Shown here: piece by piece, positions 33,160 through 43,960 of the stretch
Numbering within the stretch: the first letter of the stretch is position 1
How the letters are laid out: each line of letters opens with the position of its first letter
Assembly: GCA_003427395.1 (NCBI GenBank)
Contig: BFEA01000039.1
Coordinates: forward strand, 2,148,365 to 2,208,601
DNA: 60,237 nt
DNA from: Chara braunii
Lineage: Eukaryota > Streptophyta > Charophyceae > Charales > Characeae
Reading direction: 5' to 3'
Translations under genes and position numbers: made by a program
The notes under the pieces: generated by a model
Seen by the model: only the letters and a program-made list of their open reading frames with translations
Told to the model about the DNA's origin: nothing
The model's database searches: none

Positions 33160-33850
33160 TTGAGGCGTGATCTGGGACGATACTTAGTTTCTGCTACAGG
33201 CAAAATGGACAAAGGAGGGATAAAAGGAACCCCAAAGGAAAATGAGAAAAAAAATGAATCTACACAAGGAAGGGGTTTGACCTACAATCAACTAATAAGG
33301 GCAACAATGGGAGAAGGGAGTCAAGACGTGAAAAACCAGGGGACGATAGTGGGAACTGACCAGCAGGACATCTTCCAAGATGCCTTTGGACCATCCCCCA
33401 GGGAAGAGGAAGAAATCCTGAGAGCCTCCCCTCCCCCCCCTTCCCCGCCCTCGGCGGATGAGGTGATGCTAGAGGCGGAGGAGACAAGGGAAGGACAGGG
33501 GGGGCACGAGGAACGCTGGAAACGGCGGAGGAAAAGGTAAGAAGTGTATCAGAATGGTTAGTCCACAACCTGCACAACAAGTTCCCAGGCCTCCCTGAGG
33601 AATTATGAGACGACACATATAGGGGACTCATCCCACTCCTAGAGGCTTGCGGGAGCTTTAGGGTAATCCTTGATCATGAGCTCCCACAGGGTTTGGGCTG
33701 GGAAGAGGTTTGTAACAAAATGTTGAGTATTGTACTCACCAGATTCAAGCCCCCTGAAAGGGGCCGGTGTCCCATGGACGGGGATGTTGTTGTGGTGGGA
33801 GAAGAGGCACAGGGTAGTAGTGAGAGAAGGTTTACAAATGTCTCTATTTT
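33160..33850 (+). pseudogene. ORF1-like retroelement relic
   Basis: An open frame of 126 codons (33160-33540) has a Lys/Gly-rich start, GLTYNQLIRATMGEGSQDVK, an acidic/proline tract (REEEEILRASPPPPSPP) and a basic end. One frameshift later the protein continues: VSEWLVHNLHNKFPGLPEEL, a TGA, DDTYRGLIPLLEACGSFRV, and LPQGLGWEEVCNKMLS up to about 33760. The even composition on both sides of the shift suggests one former gene. Product unknown; position beside the CCHC relic suggests a second retroelement ORF1. Confidence 0.4.
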
Positions 33851-33904
33851 CAAATTATTTTCAACTCTGCTTCACACGGGTGTGAGGTACTTGGATGAGA
33901 AAAC

Positions 33905-34438
33905 CTGAAACTGCTTTCAGAAGCCTTAGCCACTTTAGGTCATTTCAGAGGTTTCAGGCTTGCCTTCTTGAAACTCCTGAAATGATATGAAGAGGCTGAA
34001 AATCTGAAAGCGGTTTCAGATGTCTCCATCCAACCATTTGGATGGGGGGACGTGAAAATTCTTTCAGAAGCTTTAGCCAGTTCATATCATTTCAGAGATT
34101 TCAAGTCCCTTAATCTGAAACTTCTGAAATAATAAGAAGTGGCTGAAAATATGAAAACGGTTTTATAGATCTCCATCCAACCATTTGGATGGGGGCATCT
34201 GAAACCACTTTCAGAAGCTTCAGCAACTTCAAATCATGTCAGAGGTTTCAGGTCTTCCCATCCGAAACTTCTGAAATAATATGGAGTTGCTGGAAATCTG
34301 AAACCGGATTGAGATGCATCAATCCAACCATTCGGATGGGGAGACCTAAAATGGCTTTCAGAAGTTTCAGCCACTTCAGGTTTTTTCGGAGGTTTCAGAC
34401 CTCCCCACCTGAAACTCCTGAAATGACTTGAAGTGACC
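33905..34438. repeat. 144-bp tandem repeat of palindromic monomers, about 4 copies
   Basis: CCATCCAACCATTTGGATGG recurs near 34025 and 34171, with a variant at 34316, giving a period near 145. Each monomer is a foldback: TTTCAGAAGC, TTCAGCCACTTC and TTTCAGAGGTTTCAGG on the left pair with CTGAAACTCCTGAAAT and GAAGTGGCTGAAA on the right. CATCCAACCATTTGGATG is a second hairpin between monomers. The array stops 10 bp before family B copy B1. Confidence 0.85.
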
Positions 34439-34449
34439 CACAACAATGT

Positions 34450-36144
34450 TGTCGCGTGCGACGGTCCCCCGCCCTGATGGGGAGCGCTGAACCTCACGGT
34501 CGTGTCACGCAGGATTTATTCCTTGAAATAACAGTAAGTCACCACTCCGACCGTGCGCGCGTTCTATATCTCTCACGGCGCCCTGCGACAGGTCGGAACG
34601 TCGCGAGGTACAACTCACCTCTACGCGAGAGCTGTCACCACCCTCTGGTAAGCGTATCCCTGCTGTTTTTACATGCCTTTGTAGAGGTAGGTCGACCGAG
34701 GGCGTTTTCTCGATCGCCGTAGCATAGGTAGACGCGCGGTTGAACGCCTAAGACTGACCCGTTTACGTGTCGGGCATGGGGGTGCTGATCTCCCGGACCG
34801 ACTTACAATTCAGGTCGACTCGACTGACGATCTTTCGCGCATATAAATCCTATTTTATCTCAACTTATCCCATAAATTATATATATTATATAAGTCCTTC
34901 CAAAATATATACATTCATGACAAATATAGTTCAAAGGCTGAGACTGAAAAGGCAAGGAGATGTCTTTTACATTTTTATACAAACAGAGACAAACATCAGA
35001 ATGAACAGAGCATCACAGACAAAAGTAGGTTCATGGCCTGTCAAATATGAATAAAAAATAAAAGATAGGCTCATGGTCTTTTAAAGAAACAAGATATGAT
35101 TAAGGTTTTTTCGTCTTTGCCAATTGTCCTAATATATTCAACATCAAAGGGGTAAAGGTTGAGAACCCAAAGGTTACGATTCGACGAAATGTCTGAGTCG
35201 AGGCTCAGGTAAGCATAAACAAATGCGAGTTGAGTGAATAGCACGTGGTTGGTTGTTTTACTGACCTGCAAACAAGTGTCAATCGCATTACACAATCCTA
35301 GCAGAGTCAACCATTCATTCACTCTCACACACATTACACTTACGCTTTCAAATCCCTTTGCCAGACATTCTCTTTTCGACTCAGTTATTCAAGGACCTTT
35401 TTTTATCAAACTTAGACCTTTCAGATGCTGACTCAAAAATAAAAAATTTCATTTAGTGCAAAGGTAGATGCAAAGTGTGGGTGTAAAGGGTGAGTGAAGG
35501 TTGAGTTGGTAAACCAACCTGTTTCTATAAGGCAACAACATGCAGTCTTGCATGGACTCATAATGAGTCTTCTTGAGTAAGATGACCTGAAAATACACAC
35601 AGGTCACAAAATCTCAACACCTCTCTCACTATTGCTCTATACGAAGTTCAGCGCTGTGAATTTCAATTTTTATCGGTGGACAAAAATATAATCTGATCAA
35701 ATGTGAGTATGAAGTAAAAAGACTCCGACAGAAGCCTTCACCTCATACTTACTCAAGCAGTAGGATATCCTACCACTTGTTTTAGTATAATTGGTTCAGA
35801 CCTAGACAGACCATGGGATGACCCAATGAGTACCCCATCTTCAGTCTGTCAACCTAACTATCTAAGATATGTACACACGAAGAGACGAGTAATAAGATGT
35901 TCCTAATCCTGGAGCCTTATCCTGTCACTCGTCCTACATCCATACATCAATCAATCTGCACTCACACTTGCTCTAGGCCAGCGTGCGCGAAGGTGATCAC
36001 GTCTCTAGCTAGGAACGAGGTTCACATGCATCTCTCTGATTGCTCAGGCAATCAGATCAGAACAAAGGTGTAGGTAATGAAACAACAACAAATAATAATA
36101 ATAAAAATAGTAATAATAATAATAATAATAGCAATAATAATAAC

Positions 36145-36193
<49 letters not shown>

Positions 36194-36720
36194 CTATACA
36201 TAGAAAACTAAATTACAATAATCATACGGAAGTTCTGTTAGTCATGTAACAAATAGAAAGTTCAAATGCACCAAGATTTCATTCAAATGAGAGCGATATA
36301 ATGACTTCCTGAGCCAACGTTCAGAATCTTTCAGGTCACATCCTTGCGGTATTCGATGCCTCTCTTTTCTACCTAGCGGGTTGTAGTCCACCTATGGCTG
36401 CAAGCGCCCTGTTGTACTAGTGCCCTCGTTGTACTATTGCGCCCCACTGTACGGCTGTGCCTCACACCACTTCAACACCACCGAGCGCACCCCAAGCCAG
36501 CTTGCGCACGCACAGATACTTGCGCAGCGTTGCAGCAGCGTGTCTGCTTTGCTTGCCTAGGTTAGAATGCCTTGGACTGGCTGGCTCCCTCCNTATATGG
36601 GAGGTGCTGCTGTAGCTGGACTGTTTGGGCCTTACCGTGGAAGTTTTNGGTAGCTTCTGGTTGGCCCNAGTGCTTGCGCCCAGGCCCATGTTTAAAGTTG
36701 ATGGCTCCGGCCCCATTGTA
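34450..36720 (+). mobile_element. Family B element, copy B1
   Basis: Begins TGTCGCGTGCGACGGTCC at 34450, then CCTGATGGGGAGCGCTGAAC. It is collinear with B2 (58060 onward) through to at least 36592, where the window ends in B2. The first 380 bp align with the reverse complement of the family A terminal domain: GTGTCACGCAGGA, CACCTCTACGCGAGAG, CGAGGGCGTTTTCTCG, and a GCGGTTGAACGCCTAAG block. B1 has H2-type stem-loops near 35755 and 35810, a nested hairpin with GACGAGT/ACTCGTC arms near 35890-35932, and a TAA microsatellite. The right end is uncertain: GGTCGACA at 37166-37173 could be the matching CGACA terminus. No coding capacity. Single N bases lie at 36593, 36648 and 36668. Confidence 0.65.
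36082..36192. repeat. (TAA)n microsatellite in B1
   Basis: Imperfect then pure AAT/TAA trinucleotides, also present at the homologous place in B2 (59766-59837) with fewer units. The poly-Asn frame is an artefact. Confidence 0.95.
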
Positions 36721-37595
36721 GTTGGGCACTCTTAGATCTACTCAGACTCTGAACGCTTACTATGTTTGCATTTGGAACCGTGGGGCGGATGTGACGACAA
36801 AGCTGCATTCTTATTGGCCCATGGCCTGTTCGTGGTGTGTCGGCTCCACACTGCATGTGCCCAGGGCATGGCAACCCACGTCCCGAGCTCAGTTGCCTGA
36901 CGCAACTGCTACTTCTAGAAGAGCCCAGGGTGAGGCCTAGATTGTTCTTCAACCTGCAGCGAGTGCTGCAACTATCTGAGACCCACCTCAGAGGACACTG
37001 AGACGAGCTCTTCTCGTGGATACTCAGGCCCGCCTTCACTTAGGGCGGCACGAGGTCTGCTGAGGGCCGCAACTCAGAACACGTGCATGTCTGATAAGGG
37101 TCCGTGAGGGCTCATCCCTTGCAATAATAATAATTATAATAATAATAAATATCTGTAGCACTCTGGGTCGACAGTCAGTGAAGACTAGGTAAGTTTCCTT
37201 CTTCCATTTATGTCCGTCTTTCCCCCCCTTCTCTTTCTGTCACTTTCTCAGTGATTGTCTGTCTGTTTGTCCGTCTGTCTATCTTTACGTTTGTCTGTGT
37301 CTGTATGTCCGTGTCTCTGTGTTTTTTCTGTGTGCAGGTACCCAGACAGCTGCAGGATCAAGGAGAAGTCTGCAACTGTACACAATTCAAGCCCTCGGTT
37401 GTGAGTCAATCCGTACGACTGTGGGAGGGGACCTGAGACCAGTCAGCCTTGTCGACCGCTTCATAAGGTCGGCCTCCGGGTGATCAACATTCAGTATTAT
37501 TATGCTGCCTTGACGCCGGTTTGACGCTGGCTGTGCGCGGACGACGTGGGACTGTGGTAGCAGGTTGGCGCAGTCTATTCCGTGCGCCAGGCATT
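36721..37595. other. Unassigned DNA right of B1
   Basis: Contains a short AAT run (37124-37149) and pyrimidine/TCTG-rich sequence (37200-37330). It may be the continuation of B1, since B2 is cut by the window end before this part. No gene recognised. Confidence 0.4.
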
Positions 37596-37930
37596 GCTTG
37601 CATGGCGCCACCACCTGTCTACAATGCTGCTGCGGTGCAGGCCACCTGTCGACATTGCTGATGTGGCGCAGGCCACCTGTCAACATTGCTGATGTGGCGT
37701 AGGCCACTTCTCTGCACTGTTGATGTGGTGCTTTCATCGGTCTACGTTGCTGATGTCGTACCGGTCATCCATCTCTGCAGCTGTGGCACTGCCGCCATTC
37801 TCCCACTGACGCGACATTGGCCACGCTGTCTACATGATGGTGCAGGCCACCTGTCTACAATGCTGCTGCGGTGGCACTGCCGCCGGTTTTACTGCCGACG
37901 TGGCACTAGCCATGCTGTCTACTCTCCCTC
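37596..37930. repeat. Approximately 32-bp hairpin minisatellite, about 10 diverged units
   Basis: Units follow GGCCACCTGTCGACATTGCT then GATGTGGCGCA, near 37610, 37640, 37672, 37703, 37735, 37767 and again at 37846-37920. Each is a hairpin: GCCAC..GTGGC, CACC..GGTG or CCAC..GTGG in different units. Middle units at 37790-37840 are strongly diverged. Confidence 0.7.
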
Positions 37931-38058
37931 CACTCTCTCCGTTTAGGGATAGCGAGATGTCGTATCAGATATCACCTTCACAGTTACTTAAGACATTGGG
38001 CAGATCTAAGTGTACTGGTACTATGATGTCCGACGAATCTTTCTGTTTAGTTTCATGA

Positions 38059-38059
38059 C

Positions 38060-38143
<84 letters not shown>
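38059..38143. repeat. (AAT)n microsatellite
   Basis: About 28 AAT units with one ATG-type interruption. The minus-strand poly-Ile frame is an artefact. Confidence 0.96.
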
Positions 38144-38144
<1 letters not shown>

Positions 38145-40039
38145 TAAGGAATACGAGTGTGAACGTTATACAGAAAACCAAATTGCGAAATCACACATAT
38201 GTCCACAAGGTCGTGTCCAAGCAGAGAGAGTACAAAAGCACTGAGAACCCATCCATATACAGCAATACAATGAAGTAATGAGCCGATGCTCAAGCCCGTA
38301 GGCCACACCAACACAGTACCCAAAGTCGCTCCTCTATGTCTGGTGCCCAGTGCCCAACCTGCTCTAAACGTTGTCGATGCGAATACCCTTACAAAGGTAT
38401 CCACACTGGTTTTCGCAAGCCACAAAAAATAAGTTTGATTTAAAGAATGAGTATTTCGCGCAAGCACGCGGCTACGTCTGTGGCTTACGTTGACTGAATG
38501 GTTGACTAGAACAGAGAGTGTGTGGGCGCGCAGAGTTGAGGCGCTCGTGATCATTTATTTTTGATTGATGACTGTGAAAGTCGGCGTAGATGCCGGCCGG
38601 ATTTTCATTTCTGATTAACCGAGGATTAGAAATATTCTGTCTTGTAACAGATATGCTTGCTGGTGATTTGTGCGTATATGCGGAGGACGACATCGACAAC
38701 AACGTGAATTTTCGAATGTCTTGGTAGGACTGCGCGTTGCTCGGTGCTAGTTATGTTAGGTATTCGTCAGAGCTAGTCCAAGACTTGGGCCTAGCATTAT
38801 TGGTTATAGTGCCAGACTTTCATCGGAGAAATTCGGGGATCGAGGACGAGCGACGACGACGCGGGGATATCAGAGTAGCGTGAAGAAACCGAGGGAGTGG
38901 GGGCCCGACGGGGCTATCCTCCTTCGTCTTGCCAACGACGGCGTCAGGACGGAGCTAGTGTTTTCCTCCTTTTCTCGTTCGCCATGTTCTACCGATTCAA
39001 AACTTCTAAATATTTTTTTAATTATTTATTGACATATTATTTTTATTATCTGGTTCTGGCGTTCCTTGGCTCAGATGCGACGCCAGATTCGGAGGCCATC
39101 ACGACAGTCGAGGACCCTGAGGGCGCACCTCGTCCGGCGGGTCCGCGTGTTGGAATACTGGCAAAAGTCCTCCATCACGTCGTGGTTGAGAACCACGGCG
39201 TGGCCAAAGTTTGAGTGCGTAATTGCACTTGGAGGGGGAAAGAGGGTCAGTAATGCAGGATGTATATGACCTACATTTCGGGTTCAATGAGGTCGTGTTG
39301 GGGTGTGTTGTATTCACGGGCTTACCTGAAGCGCAATTTTTATGGTGGCACATAAGTAACCCCGTGATGGTATTTCGGGAAACCCCGTAGCAGCTACATC
39401 CGTGCTCAAACCACCAATGAGGGAACATACAGGGACCATACCAACCAAAAGATGCGATACCTGCCACAGTGGGTGGACGACGATGGCAAAGGATCAGCCG
39501 GTAGCATCAGGGCCGGACTTCTTCGATGGGCCGGTCACAATGCCTCCCTTTCGATCCCCTCCTCCTGTGAGTGTCCAGCGGTCGTTGCCCAATGCCAATC
39601 GAGGAAGACTGACAACATATCTCCGAGAGGTGGGTCAAAGTCGTCATCCGACACTGCGCTAGCAGCTATAGGGAAGGAAGGAGCCTGCAGCACTGATGTT
39701 GCATGCAGGTTGACCACCGGGCGGAAGGGCGAAAGGGCAGTCGAGCCAGGAAAAGGCTCGCTTCCTGGAACACCGGTCAGCGTCGCTAAGCAGAGGAGGA
39801 GAAAGGACGCTACCGGGGCAAGCACTAACTAGAGGTGTCAGGAGCTATGCTGCAGACGACAGAAAGCGGAGGTGAGAACGGGCTTGGAGGGCCGTCTGTG
39901 CGACACTGCGACTGCACAAACAAGGAGGGCTTGCGCTAAATTTATGAAGAATGAAACTAGTCGGGCGCTGCGTCGGGATGCGAGAGGGAGAGACAGATAG
40001 CACAGCCATGGCGGGACCAGGAAGCATATAACTCGCCCG

Positions 40040-40800
40040 TCTTTGACGAAAACGGGCGGGGAAAGGTGCTAACCCGAGTTTATCCGGCAGGGCGAATCGA
40101 GTGGTGGGGTTAGATTGGCGAAAAAGTTAGTGCCTAGGGAGTTAGAGTAGAAAAGTAATGCGCGGGGACATGGCGGAGTGAGGGAGGAAGAAGGGGAGAT
40201 GAACGTGATATTGCTCATCTCTGAGCGGATTTGGATGAGGGGAGGTTCGTTGTAGGGGTTTTTCGTATGGGCGACCTCAAATCTGAGGTCAGTTGTAGTG
40301 TTAGATTAGTAAGATGGGAGGTTAGTGAGAAAAGTAGTGTGCGAGCTACGGAGGAAGGAGGGACGACGAAAAAGGAAAATCGAGAGCTCGCCCGATTCCT
40401 TATGAAATCGAGCGGGGAAAGATTCAAAGAGGAGGTTTTGAGGTAGGGCGAAGTGAATTGTGGAAGAAGATTTAGAAAAAGGTTAGTGGATTTAGAGTTA
40501 GAAGAGAGGATGAACCTAGACTGATGAGTGTTCCGGGTGCATGCGCAGGGATGCTGAAACTGAGAGGGACAAACAGGGCGTAGTCTAGGAGAAGCCACTC
40601 TCTCAATCCTCCCGGGGTTTTGGTCCCGGGCGAGTCAGAATATGAAGTCAGATTGAGTAGAAAGTTAGTATAGGAAAAGGTTAGTATGAAAGGGACCGCG
40701 CAGAGAGCGGGTGGGAATGGATATGCCGGATAATTGAAAGACAGTGATCTCGCTCGATTCGGTGTAGAATCGAACGAGGTATGAAGGGGGGGGGATGGCG
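40040..40800 (-). repeat. H4 hairpin module array in A4, about five units
   Basis: Hairpins sit near 40048 (CCCGT..ACGGG), 40222, 40393 (CCCGATT..AATCGAGCG), 40600 and 40748 (CTCGATTC..GAATCGAA). They are followed by GGGGAAAG, a G/T run and GGGCGA. Spacing is about 170-180 bp. The stem bases differ from unit to unit but remain paired. Confidence 0.6.
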
Positions 40801-41108
40801 GTGTATTGCGGGAGCTTCGGAGCACTACGGTTCTATACGGCGAGATCAAATCCATGGTCTATGGGGCTGTTCGACTGCTACGGCCTCCTCGGGTTGCGCT
40901 TGTGGAGGGAATAAACAGCGAATGCACCTACTCGCACTCTTGTGAAATATTCGTTTTCGATTTCCACCTGCTAAACTGGCAGGACAACCACAGGCAAGCG
41001 AGCAGGGACGGGGCCTTCTCAACCAAAGCTAATAACGGATCTATCTGCAGGGGTATCGACCAAGGAACGATAGCTGTTGGGAGGAGAGTCTGAGTGTACC
41101 AGGCCAAC

Positions 41109-41548
41109 CACAAGTCGCTTATGCGCTGGGACGCGCAACACAGTCAGGCTTAGCCCAGGCGGGGCATTGTTATGAGGCAATTGCTGCTGTATCTCTGCTG
41201 CCANNNNNNNNNNNNNNNNNNNNNNNNNNNNNNNNNNNNNNNNNNNNNNNNNNNNNNNNNNNNNNNNNNNNNNNNNNNNNNNNNNNNNNNNNNNNNNNNN
41301 NNNNNNNNNNNNNNNNNNNNNNNNNNNNNNNNNNNNNNNNNNNNNNNNNNNNNNNNNNNNNNNNNNNNNNNNNNNNNNNNNNNNNNNNNNNNNNNNNNNN
41401 NNNNNNNNNNNNNNNNNNNNNNNNNNNNNNNNNNNNNNNNNNNNNNNNNNNNNCACAAGTCGCTTATGCGCTGGGACGCGCAACACAGTCAGGCTTAGCC
41501 CAGGCGGGGCATTGTTATGAGGCAATTGCTGCTGTATCTCTGCTGCCA
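41109..41548. other. 250-N gap between identical 95-bp sequences (probable assembly artefact)
   Basis: The 95 bp before the gap (41109-41203) and the 95 bp after it (41454-41548) are identical, running from CACAAGTCGCTTATGCGC to CTCTGCTGCCA. The gap is 250 N (41204-41453). The simplest reading is two contigs whose ends overlap but were scaffolded with a nominal gap, so the true sequence would have one copy and no gap. A real tandem repeat with collapsed middle is the alternative. Confidence 0.85.
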
Positions 41549-42599
41549 GCTCGACACCTCGTGGCATACTGATGTTCTTGGTGTTGGGGCTGCACACCGC
41601 TGTGCCTTCTGGTCACCACGACAGTCTTTGCAACAACATAATCGTATGCCTTGCTGTTCATTATGACTTCGTCGTCCACCATAGCAGTTGCGGAGATCGC
41701 TGTGGACTGCAGCACTACTTTTGGTACGGTCGCTGTTTTGAACAGTATGACTACAGGTCCAATTGGGAGGTGAAATTATGATATAGAGGGAGTGGTTAGG
41801 TTGCAAGAGGTTGAGTGCGGCGAACTGCTGCTGCGTCGGTTGACTGAGCGCAGACCGCTGCTGCATCTATTGACTGTGCACGAACAACCGTTGTCTGTTG
41901 TTCATTGTTGCAGACTGCTGCACACTACCGCCGGCTATTGCTTGCTGTTACAGAGTGCTATGCGGCGGCGATTGGGTTGTTAAACTAGACAAGTAGCGGG
42001 TCAGTGCTGCGATTTGGGAGGTCGTTGGGGGATCGACGACAGGCAACTGACTTCAGTTCTGACCAAGCTGCTACTGCTTGGCCATCATTGCGGGGCCCTC
42101 AGGCGAGAGAAGATAACAAGGCCCTCTCCTGAGAGTTGAGTTGTCCCCTTCTTATATCTCGAGAGTCTGAAACCCCTTATCTTCTGCCCTTCTTACTCTC
42201 AGTCTAATCTTGTTCAGAGAGGAAGGCGGCAAGCGGGGTTCCAACCCGTAGGACCGCAGCAAGACTCTGTGGGGAGTTAACCCACCGATTGTGGGAGCTC
42301 TGCCGGAACTTAGGAGGAGTTCTGGAGGTAGGGAACCATCAGGTAATCCATCTCTATTTGTATGACCCACTATACCCATGGTTGTCTATTCCCCCTGTAG
42401 TTTGATTGGCGTATGCATGCCTGTCCCTATGATTTTTCTTTTCTCTTCAGGACATAACCAGACTAAGTAAAGGAACGCATGTACAATGTCTGTTTCAGTT
42501 TCATTGTTTGACTGAAAGCAGATTGTGGGGTTGCATCTGGGGGAAGGGTGGGAGAAAGGTTATATTGCATATGTTTGATTGGGTCAACCAGAGGCTGGG

Positions 42600-43345
42600 C
42601 CAGTTCCATAAGTTTGGAAAGGATCAGTGCTATGTTTATTTTGAATTGCCTGGAGAACCAGACATGTCCCATAAGTTTGGGTGGTCTGGTTGCTCTGACT
42701 TGTGACGGCTGTTTGTGATTGACTTTTCAGGGGCCAAGTGCGTTCTGTAAGTTCAGGTGCCTTGGTTACCTTGGTTGTTTTGGGTTTCCTCTGTTTATTT
42801 GGTTCTGAACGAGGGGGTCTAAGCCGTTCTATGAGTTTAGGTGGCTAGGCCTTTTCCTGCTTTATTTTGAGAAAATGAACTTGACAAAGGGCAGACCGTT
42901 CTGTAAGTTCAGGTGGTCTAGCCCAATGCCACGCACAGCTGGATCAGAGAGGAACGAATCAAGCAGAGAGTCAAACTGTTCTGTAAGTTCAGGTGGTCTG
43001 ACTCAAAGCCCGCATAGGCTTGAACCCAAGGTTATAATTTGGCTATATTTTATTATTATTTTATCTATGAACAAGCTGATCAGACCGTTCTATAAGTTTA
43101 GGTGGTCTGACTATGGTATATCACAACCTGAAGAGAGTATAATTAAGAGTATAACTTAAGGTAACTTGGGCCGGCTGGGCATTGTTTCTATGATGAATGG
43201 CACAGTCCTACACCCACCTTGAAAATTAAGTTAAGAGAGATATATATATCTTGGTCATTTAAACAGTTCAGAGCGACTAGAATGACCTAGTCATATGCCT
43301 AAAGAAGAGACCATGAACTATTGTTTGTTCCATAAGTTTAAGTGC
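42600..43345 (-). repeat. H1 stem-loop array in A4, eight units
   Basis: Cores lie near 42609, 42672, 42747, 42834, 42905, 42985, 43093 and 43335. Inner stems are CCA/TGG, CTG/CAG and CTA/TAG around the hexaloop. Outer stems include CCAAG/CTTGG (42737), GGTCTA/TAGGCC (42816), GAGTCA/TGACTC (42968) and CAGACC/GGTCTG (43081). One loop has TGAGTT instead of TAAGTT (42834), and the last unit is decayed. Confidence 0.85.
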
Positions 43346-43629
43346 CCTGACCTTATGCCTTATGTAAGTTGGGTATAAGGGGTTAAATAATTGAAAGACC
43401 ATGAACTATTGTTTGTTCAGGTATACTTTGGGACGGTGAGAGTACTTACCTTTATGGTTTAGCCTGCATGTGACTGAGTGAGGCTATTGCTTGGTCTGAG
43501 TTTCAGTTTGATAGGTAGTTGCTTTAGTCGCTCGCCACGTGCTAGAGCCATAGGAGTCAGTTTCAATTCCTGCATTTTCTGAGCTGACTTTAATTTACTT
43601 AGATCAATTCTTACATTTTCTGGGATCTT

Positions 43630-43960
43630 TTGTTATACTTGGCTTTGTATAAATTTTGGTAAGCTACTTTCTTTACGAGAAGCGCTGCCGAAATTTCTGC
43701 AAGTCCAAGGAGTTAGTCAAATTTTTAACTTGTCAAAGTTAAATTTGTCTAAAGTTTATATATGACTTAGTAAAAATCTGGAAAGTCTCATTTTCTAAAA
43801 GGAGCGTTGTCCAAATTTTTGCTAACTCAGGGAGTTAGACAAAATTTAACTTTGGAAAGTTGAAGACTATTTTTGTTTTCACATTAAGGCCGATATAAAT
43901 TCTAGAAAGACATTTTTCCTACGGGAAGCGCTGCCAAAATTTTCCTAGTTTAAAGGAGAT
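43630..43960 (-). repeat. H3 module array in A4, three units
   Basis: Units begin near 43637, 43757 and 43885. They correspond to the first, second and last types of the longer A2 array, which suggests loss of middle units here or gain in A2. Confidence 0.7.

Noticed and set aside
36040-36249. Poly-asparagine frames in B1 and B2
   Set aside because: Translation of the TAA microsatellite; repeat number differs between copies.
38021-38554. 177-codon minus frame with poly-isoleucine
   Set aside because: Runs through the AAT microsatellite and across the A4 terminus; no conserved counterpart in A3.
41019-41597. 192-codon frame spanning the gap
   Set aside because: Mostly N; the repeated flanking peptide is the duplicated 95-bp contig end.
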